Part shown: positions 39,205 through 48,161 of the stretch, in pieces
How the letters are laid out: each line of letters begins with the position of its first letter
How positions within the stretch are numbered: the stretch's first letter is position 1
Assembly: GCA_020445745.1 (NCBI GenBank)
Contig: JAGRGB010000029.1
Coordinates: forward strand, 1-64,000
From: Rhodocyclaceae bacterium
GTDB taxonomy: Bacteria; Pseudomonadota; Gammaproteobacteria; Burkholderiales; Rhodocyclaceae
Direction: 5' to 3'
Length of the DNA stretch: 64,000 nt
Notes under the pieces: model-generated
Database searches by the model: none
What the model was told of the DNA's origin: nothing
The model's input: the letters and a program-made list of their open reading frames with translations, nothing else
Position numbers and translations under genes: made by a program

Positions 39205-42200
39205 CTAGTCGCCGAGGCTGAAGCGGAAGCAGGCGCCCCGGCCCGGCGCGCCTTCCGCCACCACCTTGCCGCCATGGCGGCTGACGATGCGGTGGATGGT
39301 CGCCAGGCCGATGCCGGTACCTTCGAATTCCGTCTGCGAGTGCAGGCGCTGGAAGGGCTTGAACAGCCGGTCCGCGTAGGCCATGTCGAATCCGGCGCCG
39401 TTGTCGCGCACATAGAACCAATCGTGCCCATCCTCGCGCGCGCTGCCGACCTCGATGTTCGCCTGGGGGCGGCAACGCTCAGTGAACTTCCAGGCGTTGC
39501 CGAGCAGATTCTCGAGTACCACGCGCATCAGCGTCGGGTCGGCCCGGGCCGCGAGGCCGTCGGCGACGGTGACCGTCACCGCCCGCTCCGGGTGCCTGTC
39601 GCGCAGGTCCGAAACGATTTCGGTGGCCAGCTGGGAGAGGTCGACGGTCTGCTTCTGCGGGCTCTTGCGAGACACCCGGGCGAGATCCAGCAGGTCGTCG
39701 ATCAGGTTGGCCATGCGCTGGGCCGCATGACGGATCCGCGACAGGTAGTCGCCGGCCGTGTCGTCGAGGGCGTCGCCGTACTCGATCTCGAGCAGTCGAC
39801 CGAAGCCCTCGATGGCACGCAGCGGCGTGCGCAGGTCGTGGGAGATCGAATAGCTGAACGACTCCAGCTCGGACATCGCCGCTCGCATCTCGCTGGTGCG
39901 AGCGGCGACCCGTTCCTCGAGGGACTCGTTGAGTTCCTGGATATGGGCTTCCGCCTGCTTGCGTTCGCTGATGTCGCGGATCAGCAGCGTGAATCCGGGC
40001 GGGCAGGTGCCCTCCGGCGACTGGGCGGTCAGCCTGGCGCCGAACCAGTGCTCGCCGCCGCGCCCGTCCACGAGCACATAGTCGAATCCCTGCGCCCGAC
40101 CGGTGCCGGCCAGGCGGGTGCAGGCGTCGCGGTACATCGCCACCACGTTGGCCGGAAGCAGCTGCGAGATCGGCAGGCCGAGCAGCGCCCCGGATGCGTG
40201 CAGTCGCAGTGACTCGCCCTCGCGGGGATAGTGATCCACCACCCGGTGGCCGTCGTCGAGGACCAGCATCAGGTCGTCCATCGCCGCCACCGCGGCCCGC
40301 AGGCGCTCGACCGAGAGGTCGCGTTCCTGCTCGGCGCGGACCCGCTCGGTGACGTCGCGCCCGATCACCACCAGCGCCCGATGCTCGTCGGCATCGCCCG
40401 CCATCGGGGCCTCGATCATGTCGAGATAGCGCGTTCCGCCGTCGGGGTGGGGAAGGGTGTGGAGCGCGCGCAGCGGCCGGTTCTCGTGCCACGCCTGCTC
40501 ACACGAGCGGGCCAGGCGATCGATGCACTCGGCGTAGGCCGGCGCGCAGTGCCGGGCCAGCTCGCGATCGGTGCGATCGACATAGTCGAAGCCGGCCAGG
40601 CCGATCATTTCCAGCCCCGCCTGGTTGGCGACCTGCCAGCGATTGTCGCCGTCCTTGACGACGATGAAATCGGGCGAGACCTGCAGCACGGCGAGCAACT
40701 GGTTCTGGGAGTCGCGCAATGCACGCTCGACGACCTGCTGCTCGGTGAGGTCGCGGATGAAACCGCAGAAGAAGTCCTTGCCGTGCAGGGCGAGATGGCT
40801 GCCGAATACCTCCACCGGCACGACTTCTCCACTGCGCGTGCAGACCTCGCATTGAAAGTACTGGGAGCGCTTGTCGCGCACCGCCATCAGCCGCTCGTCG
40901 AGCCGGGTGCCCTCGCAATGGGGGGCCAGCGTCGTGACGGGTCGCCCGAGCAGCTCGCCGGGCGAGAAGCCGAGCGCTTCGTGCACCGCGTTGTTGGCGT
41001 GGACCACCAGGCCCTCGGTGTCGATCCACAGCACCATATGCGGGATGTCCTGCACGGTCTGGTGGTTGAACTCGAGGATTTCCGCAGTGTGGCGGGCCAG
41101 CGACTCGTCGTTGAGGATCAGCAGCAGAGCACGGTCGACGCCGGCAAAAGGCGCGTGCTCGATGCCGATCGCGCGCACGCCGATGTCCATGCCGCCACGG
41201 ACGACGCGCAGCGACTGCTCCACCGGCGGCGGCGCGGCCGCCAGGTCCAGCAGGGCCCGCCGATGCACCGGCGCGATCGCCGACAGCAGGCTGTCGAGCC
41301 GGCGGTCGACGGTCGAATCCGCCCCGAGCAGCGCGTAGGCTGGACGATTGACGTAGGCGACGACGCCGTCACTGCCGCACAGCACCAGGCCGAGCCCCTG
41401 GTTGCGCGACAGAAGCTGGTCGAGCAGGTCGCGCTCGTGCAGCTGGCGTCGCTGGGCCTCGATCTCGCGGGCCTGCTCGCTGATGATCTGGCGCAGCACG
41501 TCGGCATGCCGGCTTTCCATCGTCTTGAGGACGTCGTGCTCGGTCAGGACGCCGGCAGTCCGACCCTCGCAGGTCACGACGATGTGCCGCAGGTCCGCCT
41601 GCCGCATGCGCTGGGCTGCCGTGAACACGCTCTCCTCGACGTCGACCGTGACCAGATCCCTGCTCATCGCCTGGTCGAGGCGGACATCGTCGAGCTCATC
41701 GTGCTCGGCCAGCGTGCGGGTGAGATCGGTCAGCGTGACGATGCCGACCGGCCTGGCATCGTCCTCGACCACCACCGAGCCGATGCCGTGGCGACCGAGC
41801 GCGCGGGCCGCCTGACGCATCGTCGAAAACGGGCGCAGCGTGACGACGTTGCAGGTCATCAACCGCGACACGGAATCGAGGTGGGCGAAGTGCTCGATGC
41901 CGAAGTGGCCCACCAGATCCTTTTCCTCGACGACACCCTGCAGGATCCCGTCGGCGTCGACCAGCAGCAGGTGGCGCTCGTCCGCCGCCAGCATCCTGCG
42001 ATAGCCTTCGATCAGTCCGATGCCGGTCTCGGCGACCAGCGGGCGGTGGCTGCAGGCTTCACCCAGCAGATGCTCGGCGACATCGCTCTCGAGACACAGG
42101 TGCACCGCGTCGCGTTCGGTGAACAGGCCGCAGGGGCGGCCGTCGGATACCGTCACGACGGCCGTCGCCCGCCGCCGGCTCATCATCGCCAGCGCGCTGC

Positions 42201-42288
42201 GCAGGGGTGTTTCCGGCGCCAGGTAAAGGGGCGCGCGCATCAGCGAATCCAGCGGCTGGTCGGTGACCACGGCGCTGGGCGAGTTCAT
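39205..42288 (-). CDS. Hybrid CBS-PAS sensor histidine kinase
   Basis: Soluble sensor kinase of 1027 residues with no membrane segment. Four CBS motifs (about 10-270, two Bateman pairs; for example GLFTERDAV and PVGIVTLTDL) are followed by a coiled coil. About four PAS-type domains come next (near 285-395, 405-525, 530-655 and 660-790). The dimerisation domain has the phospho-acceptor H817 in FSYSISHDLRTPLRAIEGFGR. The ATPase domain has VVLENLLGNAWKFT, VRDNGAGFDM and EGTGIGLATIHRIVSRHGG. No receiver is fused or adjacent, so its partner is elsewhere. Its ATG overlaps the nnr stop as ATGA. Confidence 0.92.
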   Translation of the reverse strand: MNSPSAVVTDQPLDSLMRAPLYLAPETPLRSALAMMSRRRATAVVTVSDGRPCGLFTERDAVHLCLESDVAEHLLGEACSHRPLVAETGIGLIEGYRRMLAADERHLLLVDADGILQGVVEEKDLVGHFGIEHFAHLDSVSRLMTCNVVTLRPFSTMRQAARALGRHGIGSVVVEDDARPVGIVTLTDLTRTLAEHDELDDVRLDQAMSRDLVTVDVEESVFTAAQRMRQADLRHIVVTCEGRTAGVLTEHDVLKTMESRHADVLRQIISEQAREIEAQRRQLHERDLLDQLLSRNQGLGLVLCGSDGVVAYVNRPAYALLGADSTVDRRLDSLLSAIAPVHRRALLDLAAAPPPVEQSLRVVRGGMDIGVRAIGIEHAPFAGVDRALLLILNDESLARHTAEILEFNHQTVQDIPHMVLWIDTEGLVVHANNAVHEALGFSPGELLGRPVTTLAPHCEGTRLDERLMAVRDKRSQYFQCEVCTRSGEVVPVEVFGSHLALHGKDFFCGFIRDLTEQQVVERALRDSQNQLLAVLQVSPDFIVVKDGDNRWQVANQAGLEMIGLAGFDYVDRTDRELARHCAPAYAECIDRLARSCEQAWHENRPLRALHTLPHPDGGTRYLDMIEAPMAGDADEHRALVVIGRDVTERVRAEQERDLSVERLRAAVAAMDDLMLVLDDGHRVVDHYPREGESLRLHASGALLGLPISQLLPANVVAMYRDACTRLAGTGRAQGFDYVLVDGRGGEHWFGARLTAQSPEGTCPPGFTLLIRDISERKQAEAHIQELNESLEERVAARTSEMRAAMSELESFSYSISHDLRTPLRAIEGFGRLLEIEYGDALDDTAGDYLSRIRHAAQRMANLIDDLLDLARVSRKSPQKQTVDLSQLATEIVSDLRDRHPERAVTVTVADGLAARADPTLMRVVLENLLGNAWKFTERCRPQANIEVGSAREDGHDWFYVRDNGAGFDMAYADRLFKPFQRLHSQTEFEGTGIGLATIHRIVSRHGGKVVAEGAPGRGACFRFSLGD

Positions 42289-43802
42289 TGCCGGCGTTGC
42301 ACCGCAGTGGCCTGGATCCAGCCGTTGAGCACTCGCCTGGCCGCGACGATGCTTTCGCCGGCGGTCAGCCCGATCGGGCCGACCCCTTCGTCGACGAGCA
42401 TTTCGGCCGCTGCACCGTGCAGGTGGACGGCTGCCGGCAGCGCCCGCTCGGCGGCCCAGCCCTGGGCAACCAGGCCGATGACGATGCCGGACAGCGCGTC
42501 ACCCATGCCGGCGCTGGCCATGCCGGGATGGCCGGTGGTGTTGATCGCCCAGCGGCCGTCGGCGTGGGCCACCACGCTGCCCGCGCCCTTGAGCAGCGCC
42601 GGGCAGCGATAGCGCTCGGCGAGGGCCAGCGCGGCTGCCACCCGATCGGCCTGCACCGCCTCCGTCGTCAGGCCGAGCAGGCGCGCGGCCTCGGCGGGAT
42701 GCGGTGTGATCACCGCCGGCGCCCCGCGCGTCCGCAAGGCCTCGGCAAGCTCGCCGTGCTCCGCGATCAGGTTGAGCGCATCGGCGTCGAGCACCAGCGG
42801 CGACCGCCCCTGCATCGCCTGCCGGAGCGCACCGATCGCCTCGGTGCTGCGCCCGAGCCCCGGTCCGACGGCCATCGCCGCCGGCGCCTGGGCAAGGCTG
42901 GTCGCCGATCGCACCATCAGCTCGGGCTGAACCGGATCGATCGCCGGCACCGAGACGTCGATCAGGCCGACGAAGACGCGCCCCGCACCGATATGGATCG
43001 CCGCACGGCCGGCCAGCAGAGCGGCGCCGGTCATGCCCCGGGCGCCGCCGATGACCACCGCGTCACCGTAGCTTCCCTTGTGGGTGTTGGCGAGCCGTGG
43101 GTGCAGCTCGGCAGCGAACATCGACCGATCCAGCTCCAGGCCGCAGCCGGGCGTGTCGGTGGGCGCTATGCCGAGATCGGCGACGACTACGGTCCCGCAG
43201 CAATCCGGGCCATCGAGGGTCAGCAGGCCCGGCTTGAGGCCGATGAAGGTGACGGTGTCGGTGGCGCGCAACGCACAGCCGAGGATGCGGCCGGTCCTTG
43301 CATCGAGGCCGGAGGGGATGTCGAGCGCCAGTCGCGGCGCATCGATCGCGTTCAGGCGGTCGATCAGCGCCGCATGTGGACCCGCCAGGGGACGCTGGAG
43401 ACCGATCCCGAACAGTCCGTCCACGACCAGCGACACGGCGCCGCCGCTTGCCTCGTCGAGGTCGCTAACGGTGTCGCCGCCGGCAGCGCGCCAGGCGGCC
43501 AGGGCGGCGGCGGCATCCGCGGGCAGCGTCGATTCGTCGCCGGTGAAGACGGTGCGCACGTCGACGCCACGCTGGCGCAGCAGGCGGGCCACGACGAAGC
43601 CGTCGCCCCCGTTGTTGCCGGGGCCGCAGGCCACCAGGACCCGGCCTTCGGCCCTGGCGATCTGCAGCGCGCGCTCGGCAGCGGCGGCCCCCGCCCGCTC
43701 CATCAGGCCTGGGCTGAGATCACGATGGCGGTCTTCGAGCCAGCGGATGCCACTGACCGTATGGATGAGGCGGGCGCTGTGCAAAGCAGGGGATCCGGAC
43801 AC
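42285..43802 (-). CDS. nnr: Bifunctional NAD(P)HX epimerase/dehydratase
   Basis: Metabolite-repair enzyme of 505 residues. The N-terminal YjeF_N epimerase (about 10-215, VLVACGPGNNGGDGFVVARLL; LDIPSGLDARTG) joins the C-terminal ADP-dependent dehydratase (about 225-495, GSYGDAVVIGGARGMTGAALLAG; ITPHPAEAARLLG; NTTGHPGMASAGMGDALSGIVIG). It restores hydrated NADH and NADPH. The start appears to be GTG at 43802, without a clear ribosome site; a TTG 15 nt later is possible. Its stop overlaps the CBS/PAS kinase start by 4 nt, an unusual pairing. Confidence 0.94.
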   Translation of the reverse strand: MSGSPALHSARLIHTVSGIRWLEDRHRDLSPGLMERAGAAAAERALQIARAEGRVLVACGPGNNGGDGFVVARLLRQRGVDVRTVFTGDESTLPADAAAALAAWRAAGGDTVSDLDEASGGAVSLVVDGLFGIGLQRPLAGPHAALIDRLNAIDAPRLALDIPSGLDARTGRILGCALRATDTVTFIGLKPGLLTLDGPDCCGTVVVADLGIAPTDTPGCGLELDRSMFAAELHPRLANTHKGSYGDAVVIGGARGMTGAALLAGRAAIHIGAGRVFVGLIDVSVPAIDPVQPELMVRSATSLAQAPAAMAVGPGLGRSTEAIGALRQAMQGRSPLVLDADALNLIAEHGELAEALRTRGAPAVITPHPAEAARLLGLTTEAVQADRVAAALALAERYRCPALLKGAGSVVAHADGRWAINTTGHPGMASAGMGDALSGIVIGLVAQGWAAERALPAAVHLHGAAAEMLVDEGVGPIGLTAGESIVAARRVLNGWIQATAVQRRQ

Positions 43803-43890
43803 CTTGCGGGAAACCCATTTTATCCCTTTTTCGGTTGCGGGTCGGTGGTCTCGGGACGTGGTGCAATGCGACGCAACCGCCGCGGCGACG

Positions 43891-43922
43891 AAAGAAAACG
43901 GGCGCCCAAGCAGGGCGCCCGT
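43891..43922 (-). terminator. Rho-independent terminator of the DUF5666 gene
   Basis: On the minus strand ACGGGCGCCC (43922-43913) pairs with GGGCGCCCGT (43907-43898) around TGCTT, followed by TTTTCTTT. It lies 29 nt after the stop at 43952 and isolates this gene from nnr downstream. Confidence 0.92.
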
Positions 43923-43951
43923 CCAGGCCGTCGGCCGTTGATCAGGGGGCT

Positions 43952-45535
43952 TCAGTCTTCCAGGCTGATGCGGTCGGCGACGACACTGCCGTCGCCTTGC
44001 AGGTCGCCCTTGATCTCGACGAAGGCGCCGGCCACCAGTTGCGGCTGGGTAATGCGACGGAAGACCGTACCCGAATCGATGATCACCGTACGGCCGGCCA
44101 CCACCAGGGTGTTGCCGGCAACACTGGCGACGACGCCCTTGAACTCGAACTCGCCTTCGTCGTCGTCGCCCGGGGAACCGCCGCGATCGCCGTTGCCGGC
44201 ATTGTTGCCGCTGCCGTTGCCGGCATTGTTGCCGCTGCCGCTGCCGGAGTTGTCGCCGCTGTCGTCGTCGTCGTCGCCGCCGCTGCCGGAGTTGTCGCCG
44301 CCGCCACTGTCGTCATCGCCGTCGCCTCTGCCGGAGACGTCCTCGAACTTGAGCTTGCTCGCTACCAGCACCGTGCCGCCGGCACCGGATTCGACCGAGC
44401 CCTCGACCTCGATGAAGCGCCCGTTGGCGACGTCGCCGGCGCTGCCGCGCTCGAACAGGACGCTGCCCGACGCATCGACCGAGATTCCGCGTACCTGGAA
44501 ATCGGCGAGCGAGACGAAGTTGCTGACGACGCCGTGCAATTCGAACTCGTCGATGCCCGAACCGTCTTCGAACTTGGCCTTGGTGGCGGTCAGCACGCCG
44601 TCGGCGAACGGACCCTCGACCTCGAGGCGCACGCCGCTGCGGACATTGCCCGCGCTGCCCCGCAGGAAGGTGGCATTGGAGGCATCGACGGTGATGCCGC
44701 TGATCACGAACCCGCTGATCGAAGTGAAGTCGGAGACCACGCCCTCGATCTCGATCTTGCCACCGTCGTCGATGCTGAACGGCAGGTTGCCGACCACCTG
44801 GACGCGGCTGGCATCGATCACGCCCCCGCTCGGCAGGGCCGACGAGCGCACCTTGACGAAGGCACCTTCGGTCAGCGCATTGATCGAGGGTGTGATCTGA
44901 GCGGATCCGTAGTCGATCGTGGTGGTGCCGAGCATGAAGGTGGCGGCGTCGGTGTCGAGCGCGCTGACCTGACCGCGCAGCTTGACCTCGGCGGCGACGG
45001 CCGGATCCTTCTTCTCGACGCGGCTGGCGATCACCGTGGCACCGTCACGCAGGCCGTAGACCTCGACGAAATCGCCGTTGGCGAGGCCCGACAGGCCCGG
45101 GATGTCCTCATATACGGTCTCGCCGTCGGTGACGACGGTGAAGCCGAGGACGCTGAAGGTGCCGGCGGCGGTATCGATATTCGATACGGGCCCCTTGAGC
45201 TCCGAGAACAGGCTGATGTTGTTGGCGACCCCGGTGCCGTCGTCGCCGATCGAGCCATGGATCTCGACCGTCATGCCGAGGCGCAGATCCCCCGACGAGA
45301 TGCTGTTGCCGCTGTCGTCATTGACGCGCGCGGCGTTGTCCTCGAAGCGCACGCCATTGACGATGATGCTGCCGAACCCGCTGATCGCGCCCACTGTGGT
45401 GTCGGACGGCGTTACGGCACCGCCCCCGACGGTCGTTCCGCCACCGCCACCGCCACCGCCGCAGGCCGCCAGCAGGAAGCCGGCAGCCAGGCCGGCCGCC
45501 GTCAGGCCGCGGGGAACGAATTTGCAATTGCGCAT
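43952..45535 (-). CDS. DUF5666 repeat lipoprotein
   Basis: Predicted lipoprotein of 527 residues: signal peptide with lipobox LLAAC (C25), then a Gly-rich stretch of eight Gly. The mature part is built from tandem beta-rich DUF5666 modules of about 70-80 residues (repeating G.V...D..A..F...G..V......F....A......G..VEV.G), about six copies. After residue 400 an Asp/Ser/Gly/Asn-rich linker (about 400-455) contains an exact octapeptide repeat and separates the last module. Function is unknown; the domain resembles OB-like surface modules. GGAGG precedes the ATG. It has its own terminator and is divergent from the chemoreceptor gene. Confidence 0.85.
   Translation of the reverse strand: MRNCKFVPRGLTAAGLAAGFLLAACGGGGGGGGTTVGGGAVTPSDTTVGAISGFGSIIVNGVRFEDNAARVNDDSGNSISSGDLRLGMTVEIHGSIGDDGTGVANNISLFSELKGPVSNIDTAAGTFSVLGFTVVTDGETVYEDIPGLSGLANGDFVEVYGLRDGATVIASRVEKKDPAVAAEVKLRGQVSALDTDAATFMLGTTTIDYGSAQITPSINALTEGAFVKVRSSALPSGGVIDASRVQVVGNLPFSIDDGGKIEIEGVVSDFTSISGFVISGITVDASNATFLRGSAGNVRSGVRLEVEGPFADGVLTATKAKFEDGSGIDEFELHGVVSNFVSLADFQVRGISVDASGSVLFERGSAGDVANGRFIEVEGSVESGAGGTVLVASKLKFEDVSGRGDGDDDSGGGDNSGSGGDDDDDSGDNSGSGSGNNAGNGSGNNAGNGDRGGSPGDDDEGEFEFKGVVASVAGNTLVVAGRTVIIDSGTVFRRITQPQLVAGAFVEIKGDLQGDGSVVADRISLED
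44192..44239. repeat. Two exact 24-bp tandem repeats inside the DUF5666 gene
   Basis: Copies at 44192-44215 and 44216-44239 encode a duplicated GSGNNAGN-type octapeptide. Imperfect GTC/GCC-rich units continue to about 44320. The array lies in the linker region, so copy-number change would lengthen the linker without shifting frame. Confidence 0.85.
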
Positions 45536-45613
45536 GTTTGCCTCCGTGTCAGGAAGATTGGATGGGGTGGCCGCAACTCACGAGTGGGGGTCATGTGTGC
45601 GATGTCAATGATA

Positions 45614-45630
45614 GTGGGAAAGAATCCCAC
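45614..45630. promoter_or_regulatory. Short palindrome upstream of the DUF5666 gene
   Basis: GTGGGA (45614-45619) and TCCCAC (45625-45630) flank AAGAA in the 265-nt divergent region, about 80-95 nt upstream of the lipoprotein start. It could be an operator for either divergent gene; nothing identifies the binder. Confidence 0.35.
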
Positions 45631-45724
45631 GTCAAGGGTGGACGTGTACGAATTTGTGTCGAATCCCCCATCCGGCCGGCGTGCGTCCGCAACTCGAATG
45701 CCCTGCCATTCGTCGCTCTGCCTA

Positions 45725-45751
45725 TAAAGTGCGCGGTGCCGGGGCCGAGAA
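45725..45751 (+). promoter_or_regulatory. Sigma-28 (FliA) promoter of the chemoreceptor gene
   Basis: TAAAGTGC (45725-45732), an 11-nt spacer and GCCGAGAA (45744-45751) match the FliA consensus TAAAGTTT-N11-GCCGATAA with three mismatches in sixteen and exact spacing. The ATG lies 50 nt downstream with a GGAGG site at 45791-45795. This places the receptor in the late flagellar/chemotaxis regulon. Confidence 0.85.
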
Positions 45752-45800
45752 GGATACAAATCATCGGAGGGAGGCGGGTTCCGCTCGCCTGGAGGTCGAT

Positions 45801-47438
45801 ATGCGATTCCTCGGCAATCTCAAGGTGTCTTTCCGGCTCGCCGTGATCACGGCCGTCGCCACGCTTGCGCTCGGCGTCGTCGCGCTGGAGGCGATCGAGA
45901 CGCTGGACGAACTGCTCCACGAGGAGCGTGGCAGGAAGGTCGAGGAGGTCGTGTCGGTGGCCCACTCGGTTCTCGGGCACTTCCATCGCATGCAGACCGA
46001 CGGCCTGATCGGCGAAGACGAGGCCAAGCGACTCGCCGCAGAGACCATCGGCTCGATGCGCTACGGCGACGGCAATTACCTGTGGATCAACGACATGGGC
46101 CCGTCGATGGTGATGCATCCGATCAAGCCCGAATTGAATGGCCGCAGCTTGAAGGACATCCGGGACCCCGCTGGCAAGCAGTTGTTCGTCGATTTCGTCA
46201 AGACCGTGCGTGCCGCCGGGGCGGGATCGGTCCACTATCAGTGGCCGAAGCCGGGCGAGGATGCGCCGCAGCCGAAGATCGCCTACGTCCAGGGTTTCGC
46301 GCCCTGGGGCTGGATCGTCGGCACGGGTGACTACGTCAGTGACCTCAACGCGCTGTTCTGGCTGCACGCGAGTCATTCGCTGGTGCTGGTGTCGATCGGC
46401 TTTCTGGTGGTGGTGCTCACCGCATTCGTGATCGGCCGCAACCTGGTGCGCCAGCTCGGTGGCGAACCGGCAGCATTGTCCGAGGCTGCGTTGCGGATCG
46501 CCGATGGCGACCTCCGCACGCCGGTGGCATTGCGCAAGGGGGATTCCAGCAGCGTCTGCTTCGCGATGGGCCGGATGCAGAGCGATCTGACGACCATGAT
46601 CGGCGCGGTGCTGGCCCAGGTGCGCAACATCACCGAAGCGGTCGGATCGGTCACCGCATCGACCGAGACCCTGCGCCAGGCGGCCGGTACGCAGGCTTCC
46701 GCGGCCGAATCGACAGCGGCAGCGATCGAGCAGATTGCGGTCAGTGTTGCCCACGTCAGGGACACCTCCGAGCAGACGCGCACGACATCCGAGCAGACCT
46801 GCCGGGTCGCGGAGCAGGGCGAGTCCGATTCGTCCGCGGCGACGCGCAGCATTGCCAACGTCGCGGAAACGGTCGAGCAGGCCGCCAGCCAGATCCAGGT
46901 CCTCAAGGAGCGTTCCAGCGAGATCGGCTCGATCGCCAAGGTGATCGGCGAGATCGCCGATCAGACCAACCTGCTGGCCCTCAACGCGGCGATCGAAGCG
47001 GCACGGGCGGGAGAGCAGGGGCGCGGATTTGCGGTCGTCGCCGACGAAGTTCGCAAGCTCGCGGAACGTACCGGGACGGCGACCGCACAGATCTCCGAGG
47101 TGATCGCGTCGGTCCAGGCGGAAACGCACTCTGCCGTCGCCAGCATCGAAGCGATCGTGCCGCGCGTGCAAAAGGGCAGTGAACTGGCGTCCGGTGCGGC
47201 GGATTCGCTGCGCAGCATCCAGGGCAGCGCGGCCGAGACCCTCGCACGACTGTCGGACGTGGCCAACTCGATGCACGAGCTGACATCAGGCGCCAATGCC
47301 ATCGCCAGGAACATGGAAGAGATCGCCGACATGGCCGATCGCAGCGGGACGGCGATCGAGTCCAGCGCGGGCGTCACCGAGACGCTTGCGAAAAGCGCCC
47401 GCGAACTGGATCAGATGGTGAGCCGCTTCAGGATCTAG
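45801..47438 (+). CDS. Methyl-accepting chemotaxis protein
   Basis: Chemoreceptor of 545 residues. Membrane span 1 (about 10-32) and a periplasmic single-Cache domain (about 35-185, [32 protein letters not shown], the sCache_2 signature) are followed by membrane span 2 (about 195-215) and a HAMP region. The cytoplasmic coiled coil has the signalling hairpin tip [41 protein letters not shown]. No C-terminal CheR-docking pentapeptide is present. sCache_2 sensors of this type often bind small carboxylates; the ligand here is not known. No che genes are adjacent. Confidence 0.94.
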   Translation: MRFLGNLKVSFRLAVITAVATLALGVVALEAIETLDELLHEERGRKVEEVVSVAHSVLGHFHRMQTDGLIGEDEAKRLAAETIGSMRYGDGNYLWINDMGPSMVMHPIKPELNGRSLKDIRDPAGKQLFVDFVKTVRAAGAGSVHYQWPKPGEDAPQPKIAYVQGFAPWGWIVGTGDYVSDLNALFWLHASHSLVLVSIGFLVVVLTAFVIGRNLVRQLGGEPAALSEAALRIADGDLRTPVALRKGDSSSVCFAMGRMQSDLTTMIGAVLAQVRNITEAVGSVTASTETLRQAAGTQASAAESTAAAIEQIAVSVAHVRDTSEQTRTTSEQTCRVAEQGESDSSAATRSIANVAETVEQAASQIQVLKERSSEIGSIAKVIGEIADQTNLLALNAAIEAARAGEQGRGFAVVADEVRKLAERTGTATAQISEVIASVQAETHSAVASIEAIVPRVQKGSELASGAADSLRSIQGSAAETLARLSDVANSMHELTSGANAIARNMEEIADMADRSGTAIESSAGVTETLAKSARELDQMVSRFRI

Positions 47439-47454
47439 CGGTCGCGCGTTTCGC

Positions 47455-47997
47455 TCAGCTGGCCTGCAGGAGGACCGGTGCAGGCCAGGCGATGCGAACC
47501 GCGTGCGCACTGCGATCGCCTTCCGGCAGCGGCATGTCGACCTCGCCGGACTCGATCCCGCCGAGTCTCCGGTAGAAGCGCCGGGCACCATGATTGGCGG
47601 TGAATACCAGCAGATACATCGGCAGGCCTGGGGTGATCTGCTCAACCTGGGCGACACCGACCCGCATCAGGGCCTCGCCGAGTCCGCGTCCGCAGAGTTC
47701 CGGATCGACGTGCAGGTTGTCGAGCAGCGTGCCCCATTTCGGATCGGCCCTCAGCTTCAGGCAGATGAAGCCGTGCAGTCCGTCGCGCTGGACCGCGACC
47801 AGCGTCAGATACGGGGAATCGTCGGCGCCGAGGCGGCCGCGCCACAGCGATCGGCGTTCGGCATAGACCTCGTCCTCCAGATACCGGTCGGACATCAGGC
47901 CGCGGTTGCTGGAACGCCAGCTTTCGGCATGCAGTCTGGCAATGGCTTCCGCGTCGGTCACGCGTGCGCTGCGGATGACAGGTTCGATGTGGCTCAT
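47455..47997 (-). CDS. GNAT-family N-acetyltransferase
   Basis: Acetyl-CoA-dependent acetyltransferase of 180 residues. The fold is seen in IRSARVTDAEAIARLHAESWRSS at the start, VAVQRDGLHGFICLKL in the core and the acetyl-CoA pyrophosphate loop in LDNLHVDPELCGRGLGEALM. ANHGARRFYRRLGG forms the last conserved block. Substrate unknown. It converges on the chemoreceptor gene, with 16 nt between the stops. Confidence 0.88.
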   Translation of the reverse strand: MSHIEPVIRSARVTDAEAIARLHAESWRSSNRGLMSDRYLEDEVYAERRSLWRGRLGADDSPYLTLVAVQRDGLHGFICLKLRADPKWGTLLDNLHVDPELCGRGLGEALMRVGVAQVEQITPGLPMYLLVFTANHGARRFYRRLGGIESGEVDMPLPEGDRSAHAVRIAWPAPVLLQAS

Positions 47998-48161
47998 GCT
48001 GACACAATGCTTGCGGCGTTACGCCGGGTCTCCTCGGTTGGCCGGTGCGGCGGCACGATGATTCGTTCGGATCGCGTGCGCCGGCGCAAGTTCAGGACCT
48101 GTCGACGACGATCGGCCCTGCGGCAGGCGCGATGATGCAGATTTTCCGCGCAAACGACAAA

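Noticed and set aside
42288..44900. Plus-strand frame of 870 codons opposite nnr and the DUF5666 gene
   Set aside because: Crosses two antisense genes and a terminator and shows no protein family; its Ser/Pro-rich second half mirrors the repeat region.
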